Shown: positions 8,730 to 18,422, counted from the stretch's first letter. The stretch is DNA of 64,000 nucleotides from Cupriavidus gilardii (GCF_013314895.1 NZ_JABTYE010000002.1:186001-250000), one strand, 5' to 3'. Numbers and translations are program-made. Notes: generated from the sequence alone by a model not told the origin.

Positions 8730-11700
8730 TTACACCGGCTCGTCCGTCGCCGGATTCGGCTTGCGGTCGTCGAACCAGCGATACAGCGTCGGCACCATCA
8801 CCAGCGTCAGCAGCGTCGACGTGATCAGGCCGCCGATCACCACCACCGCCAGCGGGCGCTGCACCTCGGAGCCAGGTCCCGTCGAGAACAGGAACGGCAC
8901 CAGGCCCAGCAGCGCGATGGTGGCCGTCATCATCACCGGCCGGAACCGCATGGTGGCGCCGTGGATCACCGCCTCGTCGAGCTCCATGCCGTTGTTGCGC
9001 AGATTGCGGATGTACGACACCAGCACCACGCCGTTCAGCACCGCGATACCCCACAGCGCGATAAAGCCCACCGACGCCGGCACCGACAGATACTCGCCAG
9101 TAACGAACAGGCCGATGATGCCGCCGATCGATGCGAACGGCAGCACCGTGATGATCAGCGTGGCGAAGCGCAGCGAGTTGAACAGCAGGAACAGCAGGAA
9201 GAAGATCGCGGCGATCGTGATCGGCACGATGATCTTCAGGTGGCCCATCGCACGTTCCATGTTCTGGAACTGGCCGCCCCACTCGAAGTAGTAGCCTTCG
9301 GGCAGCTTGACCTTGCTGTCGGCCGCCTGCTGCAGCTCGGCGACGAAGCCGCCGAGGTCGCGGTCCTTGACGTTGATCATCACCACGACGCGGCGCTTGG
9401 CCATTTCGCGGCTGATCTGCGCCGGGCCGTCGCTGACCTCGATCTTGGCCACGCTTTGCAGCGGCACCTGGATGCCGTCGGGCGTAGTCACCAGCAGCTG
9501 GCGGATCGACTGGACATCGTGGCGGAAGCGCTCGGGCAGACGGACCGCGGCGCTGAAGCGGCGCTCGCCCTCGAAGATGTCGGTGGCGCGCTTGCCGCCG
9601 ATCGAAATCTCGATGATGTCGTGGATGTCCGAGACATTGAGCCCGTAGCGCGCGATCGCCTGGCGGTCGATGTCGATCGACAGGTACTGCTGACCGGTGA
9701 TGCGCTCGATGCGGATGTCCTGCGAGCCCTGGATGCCGCCGGCCACGCGCGCGACCTCGCCGGCCAGCTCGCGCAGCTTGCCGAGGTCGTCGCCGAAGAT
9801 CTTGACCGCAATATCCGAACGCACGCCGCTGACCATCTCGTCGATCCGGTCGGAGATCGGCTGCGCCATCACGATCTGCACGCCCGGAATGGCGCGCAGC
9901 TTCTGGCGGATCTGCTCGGCGATGTCGTCCTGCGTCCAGCCGTCGGGCCACTCGTCGCGGTCCTTCAGGCTGGCGATCGGGGTCGACTCGTTCTGGCTCT
10001 GCGGGTCCGCCGGGCTCTCGCCGCGGCCAACGCCGGAGACCACCGACTTGACGCCCGGCACGCTGAGCACCAGCTTGTTGGCCTCCTTCTCGAGCTTGAT
10101 CGATTCCTCCAGCGAGATGTTGGGCACGCGGTCGATCGCGGGAACGATCGAGCCTTCCTTCATCTCCGGCATGAACGACGAACCGAGCAGCGGCACGATC
10201 GCCAGCGTGCCGAGGAACGCGACGACAGCAGCGACCACGGTCTTGCGGCTGTTCGACATCGCCACCTTCAGCATCCGCAGATAGTGGCGCTTCAGGAAGG
10301 CGATCACACGGGTATCGTGCTCGGCCCCGCCCTTCAGGATGTAGGACGACAGCACCGGCGACAGCGTCAGCGACAGCACCAGCGAGATCGCCAGCGCGAT
10401 CGCGATGGTAAAGGCCAGCGGGGCGAACATCTTGCCCTCGGTGCCGGTCAGCGTCATCAGCGGCAGGAACACCAGGATGATGATGCCGACGCCGACGATC
10501 ACGGGCGTCGCCACTTCCTGCACCGCCTTGACCAGCACCTCGGTCTTGGTCAGCCTCAGTTCATCCTTGCGCCCCAATCGCTCGAACGCGTTCTCGACCA
10601 CCACCACGGAGCCATCGACCATCAGGCCGATGGCGATCGCCAATCCGCCTAGCGACATCAGGTTGGCCGACAGTCCTACCTGGTTCATCACCATGAAGGT
10701 CAGCAGCGGCGTCAGCACCAGCGTCGCGAGCACGATCACCGACGAGCGCAGGTCCCCCAGGAACAGGAACAGCACGATCACGACCAGCACCACGCCTTCG
10801 AGCAGCACTTTGGTGACCGTCCACAACGCGGCGTCGACCAGTTCGCTGCGGTCGTAGTACGGCACGATCTGCAGCTTGCCCGGCAGCATGCCGCGCTCGT
10901 TGATCTCGGCGACGCGCTGCTTGACGCGGCTGACGACCTCCTTGGCGTTGCCGCCGCGCATCATCATCACGATGCCGCCGACCGCCTCGGTCTGGCCGTT
11001 CTTGATCAGCGCACCCTGCCGGACCTCGTGGCCGATGGTGACCTCCGCCACGTCGCGCAGATAAACCGGCGTGCCGTTGACCTCCTTGAGCACGATGCTC
11101 TGCAGGTCCTCGACGCCCCGGGCCAGACCCACGCCGCGGATCAGGTACTGCTCGGCATAGTGCGGCAGCACGCCGCCGCCCGAGTTGGCGTTGTTGTTGG
11201 CCAGCGCCTGGTAGACCTGCTGCACCGAGATGCCGTAGTGGCGCATCCGGTCTGGATTGATCAGCGCCTGGTACTGCTTGACGTAGCCGCCCTGCGAGTT
11301 GATTTCGGCGACGCCCGGAATCGAACGCAGCAGCGGACGCACGACCCAGTCCTGCACGATGCGGCGTTCGGACAGCTCCTCTTGCGTCAGCTCGCGATCG
11401 CCATCGTCGGCGCGGTCGAGCGTGTACTGGTAGACCTCGCCCAGACCGGTCGATACCGGACCGAGCACGGGAGAGACGCCTTCCGGCATGCGGCCGCCGA
11501 CTTCGATCAGCCGCTCCATCACGAGCTGCCGCGCGAAATAGACGTCGGTCGCATCAGTGAACACCAGCGTGATCAGCGACAGGCCCGCCTTGTTCAGCGA
11601 GCGCATCTCGACCAGCCCGGGCAGGCCGGTCATGGCGATCTCGATCGGCACGGTGACGAAGCGCTCGACCTCTTCGGGCGAGCGGCCGGCCGCTTCGGTG

Positions 11701-11849
11701 GCGATCTGCACCTGGACGTTGGTGACATCGGGGAACGCGTCGACCGACAGCTTGCTGGCGGCGCGCAGCCCGAAGAAGAACAGCACGACCGCGATCACGC
11801 AGACCACGAGCCGCTGTTTGATGGCGGCTTGGACCAAGGATTGGATCAT
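8730..11849 (-). CDS. Heavy-metal efflux RND pump (CzcA/CusA family)
   Basis: The 1039-residue inner-membrane protein is full length for an HME-RND permease, with one N-terminal membrane helix, two large periplasmic loops and eleven further helices. The fourth helix reads GLAIAIGLMVDGSVVVVEN, the family signature. The first Asp of the CzcA DFG motif is replaced by AIA, which places it outside the classical Co/Zn/Ni (HME1/2) group and nearer the HME3 group, so the exported cation is uncertain. It should use the proton gradient to drive metal ions out through the adaptor and outer membrane channel encoded just upstream (5 bp to the adaptor gene). Confidence 0.9.
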   Translation of the reverse strand: MIQSLVQAAIKQRLVVCVIAVVLFFFGLRAASKLSVDAFPDVTNVQVQIATEAAGRSPEEVERFVTVPIEIAMTGLPGLVEMRSLNKAGLSLITLVFTDATDVYFARQLVMERLIEVGGRMPEGVSPVLGPVSTGLGEVYQYTLDRADDGDRELTQEELSERRIVQDWVVRPLLRSIPGVAEINSQGGYVKQYQALINPDRMRHYGISVQQVYQALANNNANSGGGVLPHYAEQYLIRGVGLARGVEDLQSIVLKEVNGTPVYLRDVAEVTIGHEVRQGALIKNGQTEAVGGIVMMMRGGNAKEVVSRVKQRVAEINERGMLPGKLQIVPYYDRSELVDAALWTVTKVLLEGVVLVVIVLFLFLGDLRSSVIVLATLVLTPLLTFMVMNQVGLSANLMSLGGLAIAIGLMVDGSVVVVENAFERLGRKDELRLTKTEVLVKAVQEVATPVIVGVGIIILVFLPLMTLTGTEGKMFAPLAFTIAIALAISLVLSLTLSPVLSSYILKGGAEHDTRVIAFLKRHYLRMLKVAMSNSRKTVVAAVVAFLGTLAIVPLLGSSFMPEMKEGSIVPAIDRVPNISLEESIKLEKEANKLVLSVPGVKSVVSGVGRGESPADPQSQNESTPIASLKDRDEWPDGWTQDDIAEQIRQKLRAIPGVQIVMAQPISDRIDEMVSGVRSDIAVKIFGDDLGKLRELAGEVARVAGGIQGSQDIRIERITGQQYLSIDIDRQAIARYGLNVSDIHDIIEISIGGKRATDIFEGERRFSAAVRLPERFRHDVQSIRQLLVTTPDGIQVPLQSVAKIEVSDGPAQISREMAKRRVVVMINVKDRDLGGFVAELQQAADSKVKLPEGYYFEWGGQFQNMERAMGHLKIIVPITIAAIFFLLFLLFNSLRFATLIITVLPFASIGGIIGLFVTGEYLSVPASVGFIALWGIAVLNGVVLVSYIRNLRNNGMELDEAVIHGATMRFRPVMMTATIALLGLVPFLFSTGPGSEVQRPLAVVVIGGLITSTLLTLVMVPTLYRWFDDRKPNPATDEPV

Positions 11850-11854
11850 GGCGA

Positions 11855-13015
11855 TTATCCTTGCTCGAGGCGTTTGCGCTCGTTATCGAGGTGGAACGCG
11901 CCATTGACCACGATGCGGTCGCCCGCCTTGACGCCGCTCTGCACCACCCGCATGCCGTCGCTCTCGGCGCCCAGCTTGACCGGCACCGCGCGATACAGCC
12001 CGTCGCCCTGCTCGACGTAGACCTGCTCCTCGTTGCCATCGCGAACGACGGCCGAGCCGGGCACCACCAGCCGCTCGGTCGGCCGGCTGGCGATCACCAT
12101 GCTGGCCAGCATGGCGGGCTTCAGGCGTCCTTCGCGGTTGTCGAGTTCGGTGCGAACCAGCACGGTGCGCGATTCGGGATTCACCGTGCGGCCAACGTAG
12201 ATCAGCTTGCCGCTGATCCGGCTGCGGCCCGTGCCTGCACCCAGCGACGGCACGTCGATCTCGACGGTCTGCCCTTCGGCCACCAGCGCGGCCTGCTGTT
12301 CGGGCACCTCGGCCACGACCCAGACGCGCGACAGATCGGCCACCGTGTACAGCGAGTCGGCCGGCTGCACGACCTGGCCTTGCGCGACCTTGCGCTCGAC
12401 CACGGTGCCGCTGATGCTCGAATACACCGGCGAATACGAGTTGATGCTGCCGCCCTTGGACAACTCGGCAATCGCGGCCTTGGACATGCCAAGCACGCGC
12501 AGCTGGTCGCGATAGGCGTGCATCTCGGCGTTGGCGATCGCATATTCGCTCTCGCGGCGCTGCAGTTCGCCGCGGCCGATCACGTCGGCGGCGAACAGCT
12601 GGCGCGCGCGCTCGGCGTTCTGCGCCTGCAGCTGCGACTGCGCCAATGCCTTCAGATACGACATCTGTGCGGCGCCCAGCTCGCTGCTGTGCAGACGCGC
12701 CAGCACCTGGCCGGCCTTCACTTCCTGGCCGGGCATCGCGTAGAGATCGGTGACACGTCCGGTCACCGACGCCCCGATGCGCGCGACGCGCTGCTCGTCG
12801 AAATCGATGCGGCCGGCCACGTGCAGCATCTCGCTGAACGGGCTGGTGGTCACCGGCGCGACCTTCAGCTGCTGCTGCAGCGATGGCTCGGGCTTGACCA
12901 CGCCTGGGGGCAGCTTGGGCGCCTCGGCTGCGGGCGGCGGCTCCTCGGAACAGGCCGCGAGCGTCAACATCATGGCGGCAGCCACCGCCAGGGTACGGAG
13001 GGAATAGGGGCGCAT
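11855..13015 (-). CDS. RND periplasmic adaptor lipoprotein (CzcB/CusB type)
   Basis: The 386-residue protein begins with a lipoprotein signal ending in LTLAACSE (Cys near 22). It then shows membrane-fusion-protein architecture: a biotinyl-lipoyl-like strand (VTGRVTDLYAMPGQEVKAGQVLARL), an alpha hairpin rich in Ala, Gln and Arg (about residues 105-180), and a C-terminal beta-barrel and membrane-proximal domain. It links the RND pump to the outer membrane channel. The gene starts 2 bp before the end of the preceding outer-membrane-factor gene and is followed 5 bp later by the pump gene, a tight CBA operon. Confidence 0.9.
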   Translation of the reverse strand: MRPYSLRTLAVAAAMMLTLAACSEEPPPAAEAPKLPPGVVKPEPSLQQQLKVAPVTTSPFSEMLHVAGRIDFDEQRVARIGASVTGRVTDLYAMPGQEVKAGQVLARLHSSELGAAQMSYLKALAQSQLQAQNAERARQLFAADVIGRGELQRRESEYAIANAEMHAYRDQLRVLGMSKAAIAELSKGGSINSYSPVYSSISGTVVERKVAQGQVVQPADSLYTVADLSRVWVVAEVPEQQAALVAEGQTVEIDVPSLGAGTGRSRISGKLIYVGRTVNPESRTVLVRTELDNREGRLKPAMLASMVIASRPTERLVVPGSAVVRDGNEEQVYVEQGDGLYRAVPVKLGAESDGMRVVQSGVKAGDRIVVNGAFHLDNERKRLEQG

Positions 13016-13017
13016 GG

Positions 13018-14499
13018 TCAGTCTTGTTTCGATTCGGTGGACGGGGCGGCGGGCGTCGCCGGGCTCGGCGAGATCGCCGGAGCGGGCGCGGCGGGCGCGG
13101 CCGGTGTCGTGTTCAGGGTCGGCACGCCCGTAGCCGACGGCGCGGCGGTGGCGTTCGAGGTCGGGCTTGCGGTGGCCGTGGCGCCTGCGGTGGCGCTCGC
13201 CGTTCCTGGCACGGCGGCCGGCGCGGCCGACGGCGCGATCGAAGCGGTCGGCGCCATCGCCGGCATCGACATCCCGGGGGCCATCGACAGCAGGCGTTCG
13301 ATCTGGATCGCCGCCATCTGCTGGTCGTACTGCGCGGCAATCAGCTCATTGCGCGCATTGCGCAGCGTGCGCTGGGCATCGATGACTTCGAGAATGCCGC
13401 GCTCGCCGTAGCGATAGGCCGCCTGTGCGATCTGCAGCGCGTTCTCCGCCTCGCGCACGATGCCGGATTCCAGCGCGGTCACCTGGGCCTGCGTGATTTC
13501 GAGCTGACGGTACGCCGACTCGAGCTCCTGGCCCAGTTCGAACTCGCGCAGCTCATAGGCGTTGCGCGCCTGCGCGGCTTGTGCGACGGCCTCGCCCACC
13601 GGGCCCTTGCGCCGGTCCCACAGCGGAATGGTCAGCACCACGCCGATCTGCGAGACGTTGTTGTCCGGCTCGCGCGTCGTGCTCGCGCGCAGCGCGACAT
13701 CGGGCAGCCGCAGCGAGCGCTGGTAGTCGACCGCCAGATTCGCGCGCTCGAGCTCCATGCGGCGCTGGACCAGTTCGGCGTTGGCGGTGCTCAGGCGCGA
13801 GCGCATCGCCATCAGGTCCGGCACGTGCGGAGTCTGGCCGAGGCTTCCGCTCAGCGCGAATTTCGGCGGCAGCGCGCCGCCGACCTGCTGTCGCAGCGCG
13901 GCCTTGGCCTGGTCGACGCGGTACTCGGCACTCTGCAGCGATTTCTGCGCGGCCAGCAGCTCGGTCTCGGCGCGGATCAGCTCATAGCGGGGCGCTTCGC
14001 CGACCTCGACCCGCAGACGGGCGCGCGAATGGACCTGCTTCATCATCGACAGGTCTTCGCGCGCCGCGGCCAGTTCGCTCTCCCGACGCAGCACGCCGAA
14101 GTAGGCGGTCTTGACGCGCGCGGCCAGGTCGGCGTGGAACGCCTGGAAGCCCGCCTCCGTCGCGTCGAGATTGCGCTCGGCGATCGAGCGGCGCAGGCTG
14201 CGTTGCTGGGGGTAGTCGAAGCGCTGCGTGATGGCGAAGCTGGGCGTATTGCCCTCCGCCACGCCGGCCTGCCGGCCGCGCAGGCGGCCGTACATCATTT
14301 CGACCTGGGGATTCGGATAGGCGCCCGCACTGGTGATGGCGGCGCTGGCGGCATCGACGCCGGCCTGCGCGGCGACCACGCCCTTGTTCGAGGTCTGGGA
14401 CAGGGACAGCAGTTGCTCCAGCGAGAAGGCATCGGCGGCAAAGGCCGACGACACCCCAAGCGACAGCGACGCTATCAGGGTAAGCGTAGAGATCTTCAT
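13018..14499 (-). CDS. TolC-family outer membrane efflux channel (CzcC type)
   Basis: Starting at 14499 the protein has 493 residues and a clear Sec signal (MKISTLTLIASLSLGVSSAFA). Two OEP repeats follow with long helices typical of TolC proteins, including a stretch of Ala/Arg/Glu-rich coiled segments. The last 75 residues are an unusual Ala/Pro/Thr/Ser low-complexity tail that is absent from typical CzcC proteins. A 32-residue in-frame extension upstream is possible but lacks signal character after its first segment. It heads the CBA metal-efflux operon. No Shine-Dalgarno sequence is evident before the chosen ATG, and a terminator-like hairpin ends about 12 bp upstream. Confidence 0.85.
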   Translation of the reverse strand: MKISTLTLIASLSLGVSSAFAADAFSLEQLLSLSQTSNKGVVAAQAGVDAASAAITSAGAYPNPQVEMMYGRLRGRQAGVAEGNTPSFAITQRFDYPQQRSLRRSIAERNLDATEAGFQAFHADLAARVKTAYFGVLRRESELAAAREDLSMMKQVHSRARLRVEVGEAPRYELIRAETELLAAQKSLQSAEYRVDQAKAALRQQVGGALPPKFALSGSLGQTPHVPDLMAMRSRLSTANAELVQRRMELERANLAVDYQRSLRLPDVALRASTTREPDNNVSQIGVVLTIPLWDRRKGPVGEAVAQAAQARNAYELREFELGQELESAYRQLEITQAQVTALESGIVREAENALQIAQAAYRYGERGILEVIDAQRTLRNARNELIAAQYDQQMAAIQIERLLSMAPGMSMPAMAPTASIAPSAAPAAVPGTASATAGATATASPTSNATAAPSATGVPTLNTTPAAPAAPAPAISPSPATPAAPSTESKQD

Positions 14500-14505
14500 G
14501 GCAAC

Positions 14506-14536
14506 AAGAAAAAGCCGGACCACTGCATGCCGGCTT
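14506..14536 (-). terminator. Hairpin with U-run just before the efflux-channel start
   Basis: On the minus strand AAGCCGG (14536-14530) pairs with CCGGCTT (14518-14512), followed by TTTCTT. It could terminate the small exported-protein gene upstream, or act as an attenuator for the CBA operon, because it ends only about a dozen bases before the start codon at 14499. Confidence 0.55.
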
Positions 14537-14653
14537 CGCGCGGACGGCGTTACCGCGACAAGCACACGGCCCACGGCAGCGAGGGCCGCGAGCAAGACAT
14601 GCAGATAGGAGGCGCGGCCACTCCGACACGGGGTCGGACTGGCGCGTCAGCAA

Positions 14654-15109
14654 TCAGGCGAGAACGATGGGGGGCTTGAACAGCGCCGCGGGCAGGGGCG
14701 GCGCGCGGCCGTGGCGAGGCGGAGAGACATCGCCGGAAGGCAGTTCGAGCGGCGCCGTCGGCAAGGCGAACAGCGCGCTCGATTCCTCGATTTCATCCAG
14801 TACGTCGGGCGGATCGAGCAGGTCGGCCGACCAGATATTGCAGTAGCCGGGATGGGAAGCCGCTTCTACGACGTCGTCGTCGGCATGGACGCCGTCGTCG
14901 CCGGGGGCGACGATGCGGCTGCCGCCGTCATCGCTGGAAACCGCACGCGCGGCGACGGCGGCAACTGCCGCCATGCTGCAGACCAGCGGTCCGACCCGAA
15001 TCTGTCCGGGTCCGAGCCCCGCCGCCGCGTCCAGACGCGTGCTCGCCTGCGCTCCAAAGGAGAGCAGAAACAGGCAGGACGCGATCAGAAACGGTAGTAA
15101 GGCTCGCAT
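14654..15109 (-). CDS. Small exported protein upstream of metal efflux operon
   Basis: The 151-residue protein has a strong Sec signal (MRALLPFLIASCLFLLSFGAQAS). Its mature part contains three Cys, several His and many Asp residues in the first half (for example DDGVHADDDVVEAASH) and a Pro-rich end. I do not recognise a family. Its position directly upstream of a CBA-type efflux operon is like that of CzcI or other small periplasmic metal-binding proteins, so a metal-sensing or metal-binding role is plausible but only inferred from context. Confidence 0.6.
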   Translation of the reverse strand: MRALLPFLIASCLFLLSFGAQASTRLDAAAGLGPGQIRVGPLVCSMAAVAAVAARAVSSDDGGSRIVAPGDDGVHADDDVVEAASHPGYCNIWSADLLDPPDVLDEIEESSALFALPTAPLELPSGDVSPPRHGRAPPLPAALFKPPIVLA

Positions 15110-15268
15110 GAAGGGGAAATTGGCGTCGGTATGCAGGCAAGGGCACGACGCCAGGAATATGGCGGATAGTGCGCTGCGTAACGAGACGCAAGTGCGGCAT
15201 TGTAACCGAATGCAATCGCATGGACAGGGTTAGCCCTAGGTTGTTCCCGAGAACGTGACGATTTCGGT

Positions 15269-15297
15269 ATCGGGCAGGGCTTGTCGCCCTGCCCGAT
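15269..15297. terminator. Perfect 12-bp hairpin after MFS gene
   Basis: ATCGGGCAGGGC (15269-15280) and GCCCTGCCCGAT (15286-15297) form a perfect 12-bp stem with a 5-base loop, 52 bp beyond the stop of the minus-strand MFS gene. There is no clear U-run on either side, so it may be a transcript-end stabiliser rather than a full intrinsic terminator. Confidence 0.5.
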
Positions 15298-15348
15298 CCG
15301 GCCGGATTGGTACGAGCTCGGTGCCGGTTCGGCGCCGGTTCGGCCCGA

Positions 15349-16683
15349 TCAGGCCACCGTTCCGCCGACGCCCGGCGTGGGCGCCAGACCGACCTTGCCG
15401 GGCGCGGTGTCGTCCCGATCGGCTTCGTCGCCGCCCGCCTTGTCCAGGTCCATGCCGGTCGTTTCCGGCAGCATCAGCGCGGCGAAGACGACCAGCGCGT
15501 AGCCCGCCCCGGCGACGATGGCGATCGCCAGCGGCAGCGAGGTCCGGCCGGAACTGAGCCAGCCCACCGTCAGCGGGAAAAAGGAGCCGATCACCCGCCC
15601 GAGGTTGTAAGAGACGCCGTAGCCGGTCGCGCGGATATCGTTGGGATACGACTCCGAGATCGTCGCGCCGATGCCGGAAAACACCCCTTGCATCAGCACA
15701 CCGAGCGGGAAGCCGAGAAACAGCATCGACAGGTTCGAGACCGGAATCACCATGTAGATCAGCGCCATCGCGAACGCGCCGGCGGCGAACAGGACATAGG
15801 TCGGGCGCCGTCCCAGCCGGTCGGTCGCATAGGCGCCCGCCACATAGCCGACCAGCGAACCGAGGATCGTGACCGCCAGGTAGGAACTGGTGCCGAAGAC
15901 CGACAGGCCCCGCTCGGTCTTCAGGAAGGTCGGCAGCCAGGTCGCGATCGCGTAATAGGCGCCGAGCATGCCGCCGGACAGCAGGCTGCACAGCACGGTC
16001 TTGCGCAGCAGCGGGCGTCGCACCAGACGGCCCAGTTCCTGCCAGGCGGATCCCCGCGAGGCGGCCCGCTCGGCGCGCGTCTTGATGAAGACCTCCGGTT
16101 CGTCGAGGTTGCGGCGCAAGTAGAACACCACCAGTGCCGGCACGATGCCCAGGAAGAAGCAGACGCGCCAGGCCGTCTCGGCCGGGAACAGACTGAAGGT
16201 CAGGCCATAGGCCAGCGCCGCCGCGCCCCAGCCGAACGAGTAGCTGCTCGCCGTGAAGCCCGAGTATTTGCCGCGATGCGCCGGATTGCGAATCATCTCG
16301 GTCACCAGCACCATGCACAGCGACGATTCGCCACCGAAGCCGATGCCCTGGATCATGCGGAACAGCATCAGCTGCTCGGGCGTATTGGCCAGCCCGCACA
16401 GAAAACATGCGACGGTGAAGACCACGATGGTCCAGCGCAGCACGCGCACGCGGCCATAGCGGTCGGCCAGCATGCCGGCCCCGATCGCGCCGATCAGCGA
16501 CGACACCAGCGTCCACGTGACGATCGCGCCGGCGGTCGATTTGCTCATCTGCCACTGCGTCAGCAGCGTCGAGATCAGGAAGGAATAGATCATGAAGTCG
16601 AAGACGTCGACCGCATGACCGAGGAAGGCGCCGTAGAAACCCTTGCGCTCCATCCGCGATAACTCTTTGAACCAGTCCAGCAT
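15349..16683 (-). CDS. MFS transporter, organic acid type
   Basis: The 444-residue, twelve-helix inner-membrane protein has the motif A sequence GMLADRYGRVRVL after helix 2 and a first helix containing HAVDVFDFMIYSF. The latter is typical of MFS carriers for sialic acid, lactate and aromatic acids (SHS/AAHS-like). It follows the amidase gene by 97 bp on the same strand and presumably takes up the amidase substrate or a related compound. Substrate unknown. The amidase promoter carries a GTATAC site shared with other units of the 15-28 kb regulon. Confidence 0.85.
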   Translation of the reverse strand: MLDWFKELSRMERKGFYGAFLGHAVDVFDFMIYSFLISTLLTQWQMSKSTAGAIVTWTLVSSLIGAIGAGMLADRYGRVRVLRWTIVVFTVACFLCGLANTPEQLMLFRMIQGIGFGGESSLCMVLVTEMIRNPAHRGKYSGFTASSYSFGWGAAALAYGLTFSLFPAETAWRVCFFLGIVPALVVFYLRRNLDEPEVFIKTRAERAASRGSAWQELGRLVRRPLLRKTVLCSLLSGGMLGAYYAIATWLPTFLKTERGLSVFGTSSYLAVTILGSLVGYVAGAYATDRLGRRPTYVLFAAGAFAMALIYMVIPVSNLSMLFLGFPLGVLMQGVFSGIGATISESYPNDIRATGYGVSYNLGRVIGSFFPLTVGWLSSGRTSLPLAIAIVAGAGYALVVFAALMLPETTGMDLDKAGGDEADRDDTAPGKVGLAPTPGVGGTVA

Positions 16684-16780
16684 GATCGCTCCTTGTCAGT
16701 GTGGGCACCGTGGCGGCATCGGCAGCCGCGTGGCGTGCGAATTCGGTGGGGTGCGTGCTTGATGTCTGCCGGCGGCGTGC

Positions 16781-18316
16781 TCAGCGCGGCGGAGGTCGGA
16801 AGGCAAAGCCCGCCGCCTCGAGCAGGCTGGCAAAGCGCAGCGAGGTCAGATCGCGGTAGCGTCCGGCGACGATCTGCACGCCGACGGGCAAGCCGCTGCG
16901 GCCCGGGCCGATCGGCGCGACGGTCGACGGCAGCCCGCACAGCCCGGAATGGCCGGCCCAGAACAGCTGGGTCGTCATCGGCTGCGGCCGGCCGTTGACA
17001 AGCAGATGGCGTTGCCAGGGCTCGCCGGCTTCGTTCAGTTCGAAGGCGGTGGTCGCAGCCGCCGGGCACAGCAGCACGTCGTAGTCGTCGAAGAAGCGTT
17101 GCCAGGCCTGGGTGAAGCGCGCGCGCGCGTGCTGCAGCCGCAGCCAGTCGCGATGGTGCAGCGTGGCGCCAACATGCTGGAGCACTGCGTAGCGCGCATC
17201 GGCCGGGTCCGCGGCGGCGGCCTCGTCGAGCGAGTCGGCGAACGCAGCGTCGGGCATATGGACCGAGGTGGTCGCGCGCAGCAGCAGCACATAGACCCGC
17301 CACAGTTCCTCGGCTTCGAAGGATGGACGGACATGCCAGGCGACGCTGGTGCCCTGCCCTTCGAGCCAGCGTCCCAGTCCTTCGATGCAGTCGCTGACCT
17401 CGCGGTCGGTCTCGGCCTGCGGGTGCGTGGGCAGCACGGCCACACGGAATTGATGGAGCGTGTTCAGCGGACACGGCGGCAAGGCGAAGCGATAGGCCAG
17501 CGCATCGGCTCCTTCCGGACCGGCGATGGCCTGCAGCACCAACTCGAGATCGCGCGCGCTGCGGGCGATCGGGCCTGCCACGTTGATGTCCTGCATGCCG
17601 AACGATGGCGCGCCGGTACCATGCCCGCTCAACGGCACGATGCCGTGGCTGCTCTTGTGCGAGAACACGCCGCAGTAGTGCGCCGGGTTGCGCAACGACG
17701 AGCCGATATCCGAGCCGATGTCGAACAGGCTCATGCCGGCGCAGACGGCGGCCGCGCTGCCGCCCGACGATCCGCCCGGCGTGCGGCTCGGATCGTGCGG
17801 ATTGCGCGTGGTGCCGTAGACCGCGTTATAGCTTTGCCAGTCGCGCAGGCCGAGCGGCACGTTGGTCTTGCCGATCAGCACCGCGCCGGACTCGCGCAGC
17901 CGCTGGACCACCGTGGCGTCGCGCCGGGCGACGTGGTCGCGCAGCGCCGGACTGCCGCAGGTGGTCGGCCAGCCGGCCACGTCGAACGATTCCTTGATCG
18001 AGAACGGCACGCCATCGAGCGGCCCGAGCGCCCTGCTCTGGCGGCGACGCGCATCGCTGGCGCGCGCCTGTTCGCGTGCGGCAGCGAAATCGGCCAGCAC
18101 GATGGCGTTAAGTTCGGGATTGCGCTCCGCCCACGCGGCCTGACAGATATCGAGCAGTTGCTCGGCGGTGGTGCGGCCAGCCGTCAGATCGTCGACGGCT
18201 TGCCATAGCGGGCGATAGCGCGCGGCAGGGTCGCACGGACGTTCGGCCGCAGGGGTTTCGGCGCGCGCGGGAACGCTGGCGCGGTCGTCGATGGACGGGG
18301 ACGTTGGCAGGCTCAC
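16781..18316 (-). CDS. Amidase signature family hydrolase
   Basis: The 511-residue enzyme carries the amidase signature: the catalytic lysine in GVPFSIKESFD, the Gly/Ser-rich block PGGSSGGSAAAV with the cis-serine, and the nucleophile region GSDIGSSLRNPAHYCG. These give a Ser-cisSer-Lys triad that hydrolyses an amide to acid and ammonia or amine. There is no signal peptide, so it is cytoplasmic. It heads a two-gene unit with an MFS carrier and has a GTATAC-overlapped promoter 97 bp upstream, linking it to the GntR gene and the HDO operon nearby. The substrate is unknown; the neighbouring oxidase and dehydrogenase genes suggest the first step of a nitrogen-containing catabolic route. Confidence 0.87.
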   Translation of the reverse strand: MSLPTSPSIDDRASVPARAETPAAERPCDPAARYRPLWQAVDDLTAGRTTAEQLLDICQAAWAERNPELNAIVLADFAAAREQARASDARRRQSRALGPLDGVPFSIKESFDVAGWPTTCGSPALRDHVARRDATVVQRLRESGAVLIGKTNVPLGLRDWQSYNAVYGTTRNPHDPSRTPGGSSGGSAAAVCAGMSLFDIGSDIGSSLRNPAHYCGVFSHKSSHGIVPLSGHGTGAPSFGMQDINVAGPIARSARDLELVLQAIAGPEGADALAYRFALPPCPLNTLHQFRVAVLPTHPQAETDREVSDCIEGLGRWLEGQGTSVAWHVRPSFEAEELWRVYVLLLRATTSVHMPDAAFADSLDEAAAADPADARYAVLQHVGATLHHRDWLRLQHARARFTQAWQRFFDDYDVLLCPAAATTAFELNEAGEPWQRHLLVNGRPQPMTTQLFWAGHSGLCGLPSTVAPIGPGRSGLPVGVQIVAGRYRDLTSLRFASLLEAAGFAFRPPPR

Positions 18317-18412
18317 GTCGGCTCCTGTTCTTGTTGTTGCCTGTTGTTATGCCGCGACCCTGACGGCAGCGCGCCAGCCTCTCTGTCGGAGGCCTCGGCA
18401 AGTGCTGTGTCG

Positions 18413-18422
18413 GTATACTATA
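18413..18422 (-). promoter_or_regulatory. GTATAC operator overlapping amidase -10
   Basis: On the minus strand the sequence reads TATAGTATAC: a -10-like TATAGT (18422-18417) fused to the palindrome GTATAC (18418-18413), about 95 bp upstream of the amidase start. The same ten bases occur at 23937-23946 and 26057-26066. The likely binder is the GntR/FCD protein encoded at 19142-19846. Confidence 0.55.
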
